From contig JBMOMT010000059.1 of NCBI GenBank assembly GCA_049324835.1, positions 62,001 to 126,000 on the forward strand: a stretch of 64,000 nt of DNA, in the 5' to 3' direction. The notes beneath the pieces are model-generated. The model saw only the letters and a program-made list of their open reading frames with translations, did no database searches and had not been told where the DNA came from. Source of the DNA: JBMOMT01 sp049324835 (GTDB lineage: Bacteria > Chloroflexota > Anaerolineae > CAYNKW01). The position numbers and the translations under genes are program-made. This document shows positions 47,502 through 56,767 of this stretch, piece after piece (position 1 is the stretch's first letter; each line of letters opens with the position of its first letter).

Positions 47502-48962
47502 CTAGGGCCACTCTTGCAAGGGCCACCGACGCCGATCGGCCTTGTGATAGACCAGCGATGTGAAATCAAAGGCCAGCGCGCCGGGCGTGGTGACATACAT
47601 GATCTCGGCGGCGATGGGCCCAAAGCCGGCGTAAAAGTGTTGCATCGATTTGACCACCAGTATACGTTTGGCGCGCGGGTCGATGCCCAGGTTGCTGAAC
47701 ACGTCCGGATTGTAGACCTGGGTGCGGATCGAGTTCACCACCACGTCGATGCCGTTGACGCGCAACGCCGCGGTATCGCCGAGCCTGGAGATCGATTTGC
47801 CCGGCCCCTGGCCAAAGCTCTGCATGGCGTTGGGCACCACCTGACTCACCGTCACCCGCAGGTCGAGCGGCTCGCCGGACATGGGGCCCATCTTGCCGCC
47901 CAGGCGTAAATCGAATTGCGCCCCCTGGCCGGCTTCCAGGGCCAGTTGCACAGCGATGGGATCCCAGAGGCAGGCCACGGCAGCGTTTTCGATGCCGCGC
48001 TCCAGCAGGGCGCGCAGGAAAAAGGTGGAATCGCTGGGCGCGCCGCCGCCGGCGTTATCGGCCACATCGGCCAGCACCAGCGGGCCCGCGGCGGCTGCCA
48101 GCGCCCGGTCGAGGGCCTCGTCCAGGCTACGATAATTGGGCTGAATCTGGTGGCGCATGGCAAACAGCTCCCGGCCCAGCGATTCGGCCAGGGCCGCGCC
48201 GTGCTCGGGGTGGTTATCGGTGATGACCAGCAGGCGCGTGCCCATATCGGGCACGTCGCCCCAGGGAAAGCCGTGGCCGATGGAAATCGAGAGCACGCCG
48301 TCGCGACCTTCCAGGGCGGCGATGCGATCCACAAAACCGCGCATGGGCTGGGCGGTGGTGGGAAAGACGCCGATCATCCTGGGATCATAGATCGCCATGT
48401 GAGGCCGCGCCTGGCCTTCTGCGGCAGCGGCGATGATCTGGAACAGCTCTTCGGCCCGCTCGGCCGAGTCGATGTGGGGGTACTCTTTAAAGATGACGAT
48501 GGCCGTAGCGTTGTCGATCATGGCCTGGCTGAGGTGGCAGTGCAGGTCCAGTTCGGCGCCCACCGGCACAGCGGGCCCGACGATCTGGCGCACGCGGGCC
48601 AGCATATCGCCCTCGCAGTCGTCATACCCTTCGGCCACCATGGCGCCGTGCATGCTCAACAGCACCATGTCCACCGGCATGGCGGCTCGCAGATCGGCCA
48701 GGATTTCGTTGCGGTACGATTCGTACACCTGGCGCAGGGTCACGCCGGCCGGCTGGGCAAACGTGCACAGGCTCTCGATCACGTCCCAGCCGCGTTCGGC
48801 AGCCCGCCGTCGCCAGAGGATGAGCGGCACGGCAAAGATGAAGGGGTCGTCGCCGTGCGCGCCGCCGCGCACCAGATAGGTTTCCTCGAAATTCTGGTAG
48901 CCGGTGAGAAAAGGGGAAAACGTGTTGGTCTCTGTGCCCAGACTGGCAATAAAGGTTTTCAC
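47502..48962 (-). CDS. M81-family peptidase (MlrC-like) 1
   Basis: The protein has 486 aa. The family signature is complete: GTETNTFSPFLTGYQNFEETYLVRGG, VLLSMHGAMVAEGYDDCEGD (metal-binding His) and GAELDLHCHLS with further His/Asp ligands. The original MlrC degrades a linearised microcystin; most relatives act on unknown amides or peptides. The GTG start is preceded by AGGAGG. It shares runs of nearly identical sequence with its neighbour at 48973-50436, so the pair arose by tandem duplication. It is the last gene of the system 2 transcript, ending shortly before the promoter of system 1. Confidence 0.88.
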   Translation of the reverse strand: MKTFIASLGTETNTFSPFLTGYQNFEETYLVRGGAHGDDPFIFAVPLILWRRRAAERGWDVIESLCTFAQPAGVTLRQVYESYRNEILADLRAAMPVDMVLLSMHGAMVAEGYDDCEGDMLARVRQIVGPAVPVGAELDLHCHLSQAMIDNATAIVIFKEYPHIDSAERAEELFQIIAAAAEGQARPHMAIYDPRMIGVFPTTAQPMRGFVDRIAALEGRDGVLSISIGHGFPWGDVPDMGTRLLVITDNHPEHGAALAESLGRELFAMRHQIQPNYRSLDEALDRALAAAAGPLVLADVADNAGGGAPSDSTFFLRALLERGIENAAVACLWDPIAVQLALEAGQGAQFDLRLGGKMGPMSGEPLDLRVTVSQVVPNAMQSFGQGPGKSISRLGDTAALRVNGIDVVVNSIRTQVYNPDVFSNLGIDPRAKRILVVKSMQHFYAGFGPIAAEIMYVTTPGALAFDFTSLVYHKADRRRWPLQEWP

Positions 48963-48972
48963 CAGCAGCCTC

Positions 48973-50436
48973 CTACGGTCTGCTCTGGCTCAACGGCCAG
49001 ATGGTGCGATCGACTTTTTGGTAGGGCAGGAGCGAATAGTCCGGCACCAGCGCGCCCGGCGCGGCGACATAGAGGACCCCGGCGGCGATGGGCTCAAAGC
49101 CGGCGTAAAAGTGCTGCATCGATTTGACCACCAGCGCCCGCTTTTGGGTCGGATCGATGCCGACGTTGGTGAACACCTCGGGACTGAGCACCTGGGTGCG
49201 GATGGTGTTGGCCACGATGTCGATGCCCTGGGCGTGCAGGGCCACGGCGTCGCCCAGTTGCGAGCGGCCCTTGTCCGGTCCGCTGCCCCAGCTCTGGATG
49301 GCCTGGGGCGCGATCTGGCCCACCGTGACTCGCAGGTCGAGCGGGTCGCCGGACATGGGGCCCATCTTGCCGCCCAGGCGTAAATCGAACTGCGCCCCCT
49401 GGCCGGCTTCCAGGGCCAGTTGCACAGCGATGGGATCCCAGAGGCAGGCCACGGCGGCGTTTTCGATGCCGCGCTCCAGCATGGCGCGCAGGATAAAGGT
49501 GGAATCGCTGGGCGCGCCGCCGCCGGCGTTGTCGGAGCCATCGGCCAGCACCAGCGGGCCTTTTGCGGCGGCCTGCACACAATCCAGCGCCTGATCGATG
49601 GTCATATAGGGTGGCAGGAGGCGTTCGCGCATGGCGAACAGCTCCCGGCCCAGCGATTCGGCCAGGGCCGCGCCGTGCTCGGGGCGGTTATCGGTGACGA
49701 CCAGCAGGCGCGTGCCCATGTCGGGCACGTCGCCCCAGGGAAAGCCGTGGCCGATGGAAATCGAGAGCACGCCGTCGTGGCCCTCCAGGGCGGCGATGCG
49801 GTCCACAAAACCGCGCATGGGCTGGGCGGTGGTGGGGTAAATGCCGATCATCTTGCAGTTGTACAGGGCCATGTGCGGTTTCACTTTGCCCTCTGCGGCG
49901 GCGGCGATGAGGCGGAACAGGTCCTCGGCGCGGTCGGCAAAGTCGATGTGGGGGTATTCTTTGAACGCGACCAGGGCCGTGGTATTGTCGACCATGGTCC
50001 GGGTGAGGTGGCAGTGCAGGTCCAGCTCGGCGCCGATGGCCACCTGCGGGCCCACCACGGCGCGGATGGCGGCGATGAGATCTCCCTCGCAATCGTCATA
50101 CCCATCGGCCACCATGGCGCCGTGCATGCTCAGCAGCACGATATCCACCGGCATGGCGGCCCGCAGATCGGCCAGGATTTCGTCGCGAAAAGATTCGTAG
50201 GTGCTGCGCACGGCGATACCGGACGGCTGGGCCGTGGCGCACAGGCTTTCGGCCACCTCCCAGCCGCGCTCGACGGCCCGCCGCCGCCAGACGATGTGCG
50301 AGACGGCAATGGCCGGCGGCGTCTGGCTGTGCTGGCCGCCGCGGGCCAGGTAACGCTCGACAAAGCTGCGGTAGCCGGTGACAAAGGGAGAGAACGTATT
50401 GGTTTCCTGACTCAGGCCGGCGATAAAGACTTTCAT
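48973..50436 (-). CDS. M81-family peptidase (MlrC-like) 2
   Basis: The protein has 487 aa. It has the same motifs as its tandem neighbour (SQETNTFSPFVTGYRSFVERYLARGG, VLLSMHGAMVADGYDDCEGD, GAELDLHCHLT). Many stretches, such as PMRGFVDRIAALEG, GVLSISIGHGFPWGDVPDMGTRLLV and PLDLRVTV, are identical in both. ATG at 50436 follows the DppC-like gene of ABC system 2 by 110 bp. The pair is likely to process a peptide imported by the ABC system encoded just upstream. Confidence 0.88.
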   Translation of the reverse strand: MKVFIAGLSQETNTFSPFVTGYRSFVERYLARGGQHSQTPPAIAVSHIVWRRRAVERGWEVAESLCATAQPSGIAVRSTYESFRDEILADLRAAMPVDIVLLSMHGAMVADGYDDCEGDLIAAIRAVVGPQVAIGAELDLHCHLTRTMVDNTTALVAFKEYPHIDFADRAEDLFRLIAAAAEGKVKPHMALYNCKMIGIYPTTAQPMRGFVDRIAALEGHDGVLSISIGHGFPWGDVPDMGTRLLVVTDNRPEHGAALAESLGRELFAMRERLLPPYMTIDQALDCVQAAAKGPLVLADGSDNAGGGAPSDSTFILRAMLERGIENAAVACLWDPIAVQLALEAGQGAQFDLRLGGKMGPMSGDPLDLRVTVGQIAPQAIQSWGSGPDKGRSQLGDAVALHAQGIDIVANTIRTQVLSPEVFTNVGIDPTQKRALVVKSMQHFYAGFEPIAAGVLYVAAPGALVPDYSLLPYQKVDRTIWPLSQSRP

Positions 50437-50546
50437 GTGAGGTCTCCTTTCAATGAAAGAGCCAGACAATCGGAATCAGCGGCGCATCCATTCCGACTGT
50501 CTGGCTCAAGATGTTGGCTCTGATCCTCAATGCAGGGTGATCCTGG

Positions 50547-51443
50547 TTAGCCCCTCTGGCGCGGGTCGAGTGCATCGCGCAGACCGTCGCCAAACAGGTT
50601 AAAGGCCAGCACGGTGAGAAAGATCATCATGCCCGGCGCAAACGAGATGTGTGGATAGAGGGTGATGTAGGCCCGGCCATCGGCCAGCGTGCCGCCCCAC
50701 GAGGGTTTGGGCGGCTGGATGCCCAGGCCCAGGAACGAGAGCGCCGACTCCAGGATGATGACTCCGCCCACGCCCAGCGTCGCCAGCACGATCACCGGCG
50801 CCAGCACGTTGGGTAAAACGTGGCGAAAGATGATGCGGAAATCTTTTGCGCCCGCCGCCCGGGCCGCGGTGATGAAATCCTGTTCTTTGAGGCTCATCAC
50901 GTCGGCGCGCACCACGCGGGCATAACGCGCCCAGGTGGTGACGCCGATGACGACCAGCGTGGTGGTCAGGCTGGGCCCCAACACCGCGGCCAGCACGATG
51001 AGCAGGGCGATGAGGGGGAAGGCCATCAGCGTGTCGGTCAGGCGGGAGAGCAGCGTGTCTACCCAGCCGCCAAAGTAACCCGCCGTGGCTCCCACGACCA
51101 CGCCGATGGTGATGGCCACTGCACTGGCCACCAGACCGACGATCAGCGCCACCCGCGAGCCAAAGATCACCCGGGCCAACAGATCGCGCCCCACGTGATC
51201 CCAACCCAGCGGGTGCTCTGCCGACGGGCCCACGCCACGTTTGCCAGAAACGATGAGGATGGGATCGTGAGGTGAGATTTGCTCGGCAAAGATGGCCATC
51301 AATACAATGAGGATGATAAAAACCAGTCCTACCACGGCGGCCCGGTTGGCTCTGAAACGACGCCAGGCGCGCAGGGTTTCCGAGCGGTGTTCGTGCGAGA
51401 TCTCTTGTCCGACAGCGTTCGAGTTGTTTTGTGCCTTGGCCAC
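50547..51443 (-). CDS. oligopeptide-type ABC transporter permease, DppC-like (system 2)
   Basis: The protein has 298 aa. RFRANRAAVVGLVFIILIVLMAIF starts the first helix after a cytoplasmic stretch. EHPLGWDHVGRDLLARVIFGSRVALIVGL and the EAA-like loop ITAARAAGAKDFRIIFRHVLPNVLAP are typical DppC. It starts 18 bp after the DppB-like gene. Paralogous to the permease at 43326-44255. A short downstream gap leads to the two M81 peptidases. Confidence 0.9.
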   Translation of the reverse strand: MAKAQNNSNAVGQEISHEHRSETLRAWRRFRANRAAVVGLVFIILIVLMAIFAEQISPHDPILIVSGKRGVGPSAEHPLGWDHVGRDLLARVIFGSRVALIVGLVASAVAITIGVVVGATAGYFGGWVDTLLSRLTDTLMAFPLIALLIVLAAVLGPSLTTTLVVIGVTTWARYARVVRADVMSLKEQDFITAARAAGAKDFRIIFRHVLPNVLAPVIVLATLGVGGVIILESALSFLGLGIQPPKPSWGGTLADGRAYITLYPHISFAPGMMIFLTVLAFNLFGDGLRDALDPRQRG

Positions 51444-51461
51444 GATCGTCTCCTTTCTGGC

Positions 51462-52394
51462 CTATTCGATGCGGATGCGGGGGTCGATGAAGGCATAGAC
51501 CAGGTCGGTCAACAGGTTTACCACGATGACGATCACCGAGAGCAAAAAGACGATCGATTGTACCACCTGATAATCCAGGCGGAACACGGAATCGGTAAAG
51601 AGGCGTCCGATGCCGGGCAGGGCAAACACCGTTTCGACGACGATGGTGCCGCTGAGGATAAAGGCGATGCGCACCCCGATGACCGTCACCACCGGCAGCA
51701 GCGCGTTGCGCACAGCGTGGTTGAGGATCACCACCCGCTCGGCCAGGCCCTTGGCCCGGGCGGTGCGCACGTAATCTTGCTCCAGCACTTCGATGGTGCC
51801 GCTGCGCATCACGCGGGCGATCACGGCCGTCTGCTCGGTCGAGAGCACCAGCACGGGCAGGATGTAGCCCTTGACCGAGCGCAGGCCAAAGGGCGGCACC
51901 CAGCCCAGCATGAGCGCAAAAACGACGATGGCCATCAGCCCGACCCAAAAGTTGGGCATGGCCACGCCAAAAGTCGCGCCAATGGTCGCCAGATAGTCAA
52001 AGATCGTGTTACGTTTGACGGCGGCGATGATGCCGGCAGGGATGGCCACGATCAGCGAGACGAACAGTGCGTAAAGGTTCAACCGAAAAGTGACCGGGAT
52101 AGCCTCAAAGATCATCTGTCGCACCGACACACCGGTGCGGATGAGCGAATCGCCGAAATCGCCGGTGACCATGTTGCCCAGCCAGATGAAATATTGCTCG
52201 TGCCAGGGTTTGTCCAGGCCCCATTTGTGACGGATGGCGTCGATCTGCTCCTGGCTGATGCGAATCTCACCTTCGCCCAGCAAAAGGTAAACCGGATCGC
52301 CCGGCAGCAGGCGCATGATGACAAAGGTGATCAGGCTGATCAGGAGGATGACCAGCAAGCCGTGAAACAGCCGGACGGTAAGGTATCTGGCCAT
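51462..52394 (-). CDS. oligopeptide-type ABC transporter permease, DppB-like (system 2)
   Basis: The protein has 310 aa. MARYLTVRLFHGLLVILLISLITFVIMRLLPGDPV and KWGLDKPWHEQYFIWLGNMVTGDFGDS are the DppB N-terminal signature; the EAA-like loop is VRTARAKGLAERVVILNHAVRNALLPVVTVIG. It lies 105 bp after the binding-protein gene, with a 14-bp-arm hairpin at 52436-52464 in between. Paralogue of 44266-45204. Confidence 0.9.
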   Translation of the reverse strand: MARYLTVRLFHGLLVILLISLITFVIMRLLPGDPVYLLLGEGEIRISQEQIDAIRHKWGLDKPWHEQYFIWLGNMVTGDFGDSLIRTGVSVRQMIFEAIPVTFRLNLYALFVSLIVAIPAGIIAAVKRNTIFDYLATIGATFGVAMPNFWVGLMAIVVFALMLGWVPPFGLRSVKGYILPVLVLSTEQTAVIARVMRSGTIEVLEQDYVRTARAKGLAERVVILNHAVRNALLPVVTVIGVRIAFILSGTIVVETVFALPGIGRLFTDSVFRLDYQVVQSIVFLLSVIVIVVNLLTDLVYAFIDPRIRIE

Positions 52395-52435
52395 ATTACG
52401 ATGACTCCCTGCTCGGTTCTGAAAAAGTCAAGGGA

Positions 52436-52464
52436 GTAGGGGCGAGTCGGCGACTCGCCCCTAC
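52436..52464 (-). terminator. hairpin between binding protein and permease genes (system 2)
   Basis: Perfect arms GTAGGGGCGAGTCG (52436-52449) and CGACTCGCCCCTAC (52451-52464). It occupies the same place as the hairpin in system 1 and lacks a T tract, so it may stabilise the upstream mRNA or partly stop transcription. Confidence 0.6.
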
Positions 52465-52499
52465 AGGCTCGAACCTGGTTGACGGGAACCTGCGTGGCT

Positions 52500-54170
52500 C
52501 TAGTCTTCCAGCCACCACTGCCAGGCAGTGCGATAGATCTCGTCGCCAGTGAGCGTTTTGGCCGGATCGGGTAGACCTTTGACCTTGGCGCTAAAGATGT
52601 TGTAACCGTCGTCGACCATGATGTACAGCACCGGCACCTCTTCGGCAAAGATCTCCTGGATCTCGTCATAGATGGGCTTACGCTTTGCCGGGTCGACGAC
52701 CTGCACACCCTGCTCGATCAACTCGTTCATGCGCGCGTTGTCAAGGCAGGTGAAATTGTTGCCGCCGTCCTTGTGCAGCGTGGCAAAGGGATCCGGGTCC
52801 AGGTCGCCGTAGGTCCAGTTAAAGAGGCTGGCGTCCATGGTGCATTCGCGCAGCGCCTGCAGGATCGAGGCCACGGGCGCTTCTTCGATCTCGATCTTGA
52901 CGCCCACGGCGGCCAGGTACTGCTGCGCCACCTCGGCGATGGGCCGGCGGGCCTGGTCGCCGGTGATGACAGTCACCGTGAAGGCCAGGTCGACGCCGTC
53001 TTTGTCGCGCACGCCGTCGCCGTCCGAATCTACCCAGCCGGCCTCATCCAGCAGGGCCATAGCCTTCTCCGGGTCATACTCGTATTGTTTGACGTTGGAA
53101 TTGTAATAATAAGCATACTTGGGCGAGAGGTTCGTGTGGGCCACGCTGGCCGCGCCGCTCCAGATGTCGGCGATGATCTGCGGCCGATCCAGGGCATACA
53201 TCATGGCCTGGCGCACTCGCTTGTCCGAGAGTTGGGGCAGGCTGTTGTTGAGTGGGAAATGTTTGATCGACGACCAGGAGGTGCGGAAGGCCACAAAGTT
53301 GGGGTCCTTGGCCAGGCGCAGGCTGTCTTCCACCAGCAGCGGCCAGACGGCCGAGTGGGCCTCGCCCGTTTCCAGGGCGATGGTGCGCACCGAGGGCTCG
53401 GGCACAATGTCTTCCCGGAGAAAGTCGATGTTGGGCCGGCCGCGGAAATGGTCGTCGAAGGCCTCCAGCAGCGTGTACTCGGCTGGTTTCCACTCTTTGA
53501 CCTTGAACGCGCCGGTGCCGATAGGCGCCGTCTTGTAGACGTCCTCGCCTACTTCTTTGTGGTATTCCGACTGGACGATAAAGGTTGTCGCCCCGTTGTT
53601 CATAAAGGCGGCGTTCACTTCGGCCATGTGGACGATCACGGTGTAATCGTCCGGTGTTTCGACGCTGTCGACGCCCAAAAAGTTGCCGGCGATGGTGGTG
53701 GCGTTGGCTTCGTCGCGGTAATAGTCGTAGGTGTACTTGACGTCTTTGGCGGTGAACTCGGTGCCGTCGTGGAACTTGACGCCCTTGCGCAGTTTAAAGG
53801 TGTAGGTCAGGCCGTCCTCGGCCACTTCGTAGGACTCGGCCAGCACCGGCTCCAGCACCATCTCTGGGCTGAGCTCAAAGAGGGCGTTGTGGATATTGGC
53901 CACCATGACCCACTCGACGGTTGGCCCGGTGTTATCGGGGCTGAGACCAGAGACTTCCTGGTGGCCCATGATGACGACGGTGCCGCCCTGAGGGACGCCC
54001 TCGGCGGCCTTGGTGGGCACGGCGGTGGCCGGCACCGGTGTGTCCTTGATGGGCACGATCGTGGCCGTCGGCGCGGCGGCTTCGGGCGTGGCGGTGGGTT
54101 CTGGCGTGCCACAGGCGGCCAGCATGGAGACGATCATGAGCAAACTGATCCATAAACCAAGCCGTTTCAT
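52500..54170 (-). CDS. oligopeptide-type ABC solute-binding lipoprotein (family 5, system 2)
   Basis: The protein has 556 aa. MKRLGLWISLLMIVSMLAAC ends in lipobox LAAC and is followed by a TPEPTATPE-type linker. The binding domain begins QGGTVVIMGHQEVSGLSPDNTGPTVEWVMVANIHNALFE; LTYTFKLRKGVKFHDGTEFTAKDVKYTYDYY is the classic family 5 signature. The first 30 bases of the gene and its ribosome-binding site (AGGAGGAGAATCC) are nearly identical to those of the system 1 binding-protein gene. A 300-nt leader separates it from the promoter at 54469-54497. It probably captures a peptide or amide later cut by the M81 peptidases. Confidence 0.92.
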   Translation of the reverse strand: MKRLGLWISLLMIVSMLAACGTPEPTATPEAAAPTATIVPIKDTPVPATAVPTKAAEGVPQGGTVVIMGHQEVSGLSPDNTGPTVEWVMVANIHNALFELSPEMVLEPVLAESYEVAEDGLTYTFKLRKGVKFHDGTEFTAKDVKYTYDYYRDEANATTIAGNFLGVDSVETPDDYTVIVHMAEVNAAFMNNGATTFIVQSEYHKEVGEDVYKTAPIGTGAFKVKEWKPAEYTLLEAFDDHFRGRPNIDFLREDIVPEPSVRTIALETGEAHSAVWPLLVEDSLRLAKDPNFVAFRTSWSSIKHFPLNNSLPQLSDKRVRQAMMYALDRPQIIADIWSGAASVAHTNLSPKYAYYYNSNVKQYEYDPEKAMALLDEAGWVDSDGDGVRDKDGVDLAFTVTVITGDQARRPIAEVAQQYLAAVGVKIEIEEAPVASILQALRECTMDASLFNWTYGDLDPDPFATLHKDGGNNFTCLDNARMNELIEQGVQVVDPAKRKPIYDEIQEIFAEEVPVLYIMVDDGYNIFSAKVKGLPDPAKTLTGDEIYRTAWQWWLED

Positions 54171-54468
54171 TGGATTCTCCTCCTGAATCGAGTCGATAGA
54201 GAGTTCATAAGGGTTTTAGATGCGGTAGGTCTATTTTTGCCGAGATTCCACCTCCTTTTCTGTTATGACGGCAGACCGGCTGCCGCATGGATGGTGAACT
54301 TGACTGTCAGAGACCGAAGCCTGGGGAGTGGGGAAGGGGGAAGTATCTAAAGGGATACCAAAAGATGGCCGCGAAACACGGGCAATGCCATAGAAATGGC
54401 ATGTGTTTGGTTTCGAACGGGCTGCGGTGGCAAACGTCTACAGCCCCCCGTGGGCATTGGTGCAGAGC

Positions 54469-54497
54469 ATTGTACCACGAGACCGGCGTTTGGTCAA
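54469..54497 (-). promoter_or_regulatory. promoter of ABC system 2
   Basis: TTGACC (54497-54492), 17-bp spacer, TACAAT (54474-54469) on the minus strand. The -35 box lies inside an inverted repeat GTTTGGT-N10-ACCAAAC (54488-54511). Further upstream GTGTACCA (54501-54508) and TGGTACAC (54533-54540) form another palindrome. The leader 54171-54468 carries no gene; it contains an AAAGGAGGTG site with a six-codon frame. Confidence 0.7.
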
Positions 54498-54544
54498 GTC
54501 GTGTACCAAACAAACGTCTGGTGTGCCACTACTGGTACACCCGT

Positions 54545-55720
54545 TCACTCGTAGGGGTGCGGCCCCTGGTAGGGTTGTCCCTCGGCAAAACGCCCAAGTC
54601 GCAGGGGGGTGAGATCCACCACCTGGGCGCGGCCGTTCAGGATCAGTTCCGCCATCGCCTGCCCGGCAACCGGCGCTTCTTTGAAGCCGTGGCCGCTAAA
54701 GCCCACCGCGCAGAAAAAACCCTCGATGCCGGCGGCCGGCCCGATCAGGGCGTGGGTATCCGGCGTGGTGCCATTGATGCCGGCGTGGCCCCTGCGGGCG
54801 GCAGCGGTCTCCATGGCCGGGATGCGCGCGCACAGCCGTTCCAGCACACGGTTGCGCGTTTCGTAGGTCAGGCTCTCGTTAAAAGTATCGATCTGATCCG
54901 GCGTGATGGGGTAATTGTCGTGCGAGGCGCCGATGAGGGTCAGGCGACCGGTTTCGGGCCGCAGGTAGGTGTGGTGCAGGCGGTCGATGATCGTCAGGTG
55001 CGGCCAGGCCAGGTCGGCGGGCGGCTCGACGACAGCCACCTGGTGGTGGATGTTGGTGATGTCCAACTTGACGCCGGCCATCGCTGCCACCAGCGCGCCC
55101 CACGGCCCGGCGGCGTTGACCACCACCGGCGCGCCGATGGCCCCCTGCGGCGTCTGGACGCCGCTCACCTGGCCGTTCTTGAGATCGATGCCGGTGACCG
55201 GCGTGCCCTGCAAGATCGTCGCCCCGTGGCGGCGGGCGGCGTTGGCCAGACCCATCGTGGTGAGGTGCGGATCGGCGTAGCCCGAATCCGGCTCGTAGGC
55301 AGCCAGGGGGATGTCGTCGGCATTGAGATAGGGAGCCATCTCACGCACCTCGTCGCGCGTCACCAGCCGGGTGTTGATACCGATCTGTTGCAGCATGGCC
55401 ACGTTGGCCCGCAGGTTTTCCAGGTTGTGTGGCTCGACGGTGCGCAAAAAGCCGGTGCGCACAAAGCCACAATCGCCGCCGACGATTTCGTCGAAATGGC
55501 GAAAGGTGTCGAAACTCTTGAAGGCGAATTGGGCTTCCAGCGGGTTGTCATAGTGCATACGCACCAGGCCGCTGCTCATGCCGCTGGCCCCGGCGGCCAG
55601 TTGTTTACGCTCCAACAACACCACCTTGCCCGCACCCATGCGGCCGAGGTGGAAGGCGATGCTCGCGCCAATGACGCCGCCTCCGATGACGACAATGTCT
55701 GCTGTTTTGGGGAGAGACAC
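54545..55720 (-). CDS. FAD-dependent amino acid oxidase / sarcosine oxidase-like (DAO family)
   Basis: The protein has 391 aa. The N-terminal IVVIGGGVIGASIAFHLGRMGAGKVVLLER is a dinucleotide-binding DAO motif, followed by GMSSGLVRMHYDNP. GPWGALVAAMAGVKLDI and GHAGINGTTPDTHALIGPAAGIEGFFCAVGFSGHGFKEAPVAGQAMAELIL are typical of sarcosine oxidase beta/glycine oxidase. It oxidises an N-methyl or other secondary amino acid to an imine or aldehyde with O2 or another acceptor. GTG at 55720 has GGAGG five bases upstream. It lies next to the ABC system 2 promoter but ends before it. Confidence 0.88.
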   Translation of the reverse strand: MSLPKTADIVVIGGGVIGASIAFHLGRMGAGKVVLLERKQLAAGASGMSSGLVRMHYDNPLEAQFAFKSFDTFRHFDEIVGGDCGFVRTGFLRTVEPHNLENLRANVAMLQQIGINTRLVTRDEVREMAPYLNADDIPLAAYEPDSGYADPHLTTMGLANAARRHGATILQGTPVTGIDLKNGQVSGVQTPQGAIGAPVVVNAAGPWGALVAAMAGVKLDITNIHHQVAVVEPPADLAWPHLTIIDRLHHTYLRPETGRLTLIGASHDNYPITPDQIDTFNESLTYETRNRVLERLCARIPAMETAAARRGHAGINGTTPDTHALIGPAAGIEGFFCAVGFSGHGFKEAPVAGQAMAELILNGRAQVVDLTPLRLGRFAEGQPYQGPHPYE

Positions 55721-55770
55721 TCTGACCTCCTGTTTCAACGATTCAGCCGGTATGCTGTGGCTCCACTCGT

Positions 55771-56340
55771 TCAGTTCATCTGCCCGATCTGTTGCAGCGG
55801 CCAGACGACAAAACTCACCCGGCCATCGATATCGTCCACCGCTACGGGGCCAAACCATCGCGAGTCGCGCGACGCTGGGCGGTTATCGCCCAGGACAAAG
55901 AGGTGACCCGGCGGCACCGGTGTGGGGGGGCAGTCGATGCCGCCCTGATGGACCGCCCACGGCTCTTGCAGGGGACGCCCGTCGATAAACACCTGCCCCC
56001 CGCGCACGGCCACCGTTTCGCCGGGCAGAGCCACCACCCGTTTGACCAGCAGCTCGGGCTCGTCGGGCAAGGCCACCACCACCACGTCGCCGCGCTGCGG
56101 GCCATCGCCCAGGCGATAGGCCATCTTGTTCACGATGACGCGATCGTTGTAGGAAAGGTTGGGCCACATGCTGGGCCCGTGGACGATCATGGCCTGGGCG
56201 ACGAACGCGTTGATCAGCAGCGAAACCAGCGTGGCAGGCAGAGCGGTCTTGAGCCCTCTTTTGAATGCCGTAGATAAAAAGCAACGCCATCTGGCAGCCG
56301 GATCGGCAGCCCAGGCCACTTGTGGACGATCCTCGCTCAT
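55771..56340 (-). CDS. lepB: signal peptidase I
   Basis: The protein has 189 aa. A hydrophobic N-terminal anchor (TALPATLVSLLINAFVAQAMIVHG, about 32-55) is followed by GPSMWPNL with the catalytic Ser, then GDVVVVALPDEPELLVKRVVALPGETV with the catalytic Lys, and the box GDNRPASRDSRWFGPV. It removes signal peptides from exported proteins at the outer face of the membrane. The length is normal for a bacterial Lep. The promoter at 56461-56489 drives it. Confidence 0.93.
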   Translation of the reverse strand: MSEDRPQVAWAADPAARWRCFLSTAFKRGLKTALPATLVSLLINAFVAQAMIVHGPSMWPNLSYNDRVIVNKMAYRLGDGPQRGDVVVVALPDEPELLVKRVVALPGETVAVRGGQVFIDGRPLQEPWAVHQGGIDCPPTPVPPGHLFVLGDNRPASRDSRWFGPVAVDDIDGRVSFVVWPLQQIGQMN

Positions 56341-56460
56341 GACTCACCCCCTGAGAGAGCGGACGCCAAAAATGGCTGGTCTGATTCAGTTTATGGCAAC
56401 GGTGCAGGTGTGTCGCGACCCGATGGCAGAGCCATTGCCGGTTGGTGTCAACGGGGCAGG

Positions 56461-56489
56461 ATTATACCACGTTTCATTGATGTCGCCAA
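56461..56489 (-). promoter_or_regulatory. promoter of signal peptidase I
   Basis: On the minus strand TTGGCG (56489-56484), 17-bp spacer, TATAAT (56466-56461). The rest of the 56341-56767 gap holds the divergent promoter at 56499-56527 and a small hairpin (CGCAGATG 56673-56680, CATCTGCG 56694-56701). Confidence 0.6.
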
Positions 56490-56498
56490 ATGTTCTGG

Positions 56499-56527
56499 TT
56501 GTCGCATCGGCCATTCGGTGTTATACT
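56499..56527 (+). promoter_or_regulatory. promoter directed toward the uracil-DNA glycosylase gene
   Basis: TTGTCG (56499-56504), 17-bp spacer, TATACT (56522-56527). It would give a leader of about 235 bases. Confidence 0.55.
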
Positions 56528-56767
56528 GTTGCCGCTCAGCAGCCGTTATTCTTGACCGCCGTCTGGCTCAGCGGTCTCTGTCTCTGCGGTGAGTCGTTAC
56601 TCCCGAATGACCGACAAAAGGCCAAAGCCGTTGTTCAGCGTCGGGTACAGGACGCTGATTAACGCCGATTGCCGCAGATGCACACGCTTTTTTCATCTGC
56701 GTCCAGCAAGATTTGTCGGCCAATCGGGTCGTTACTCTCTCGGGCTGGCTGCCAGGGAGTTGGGGTT

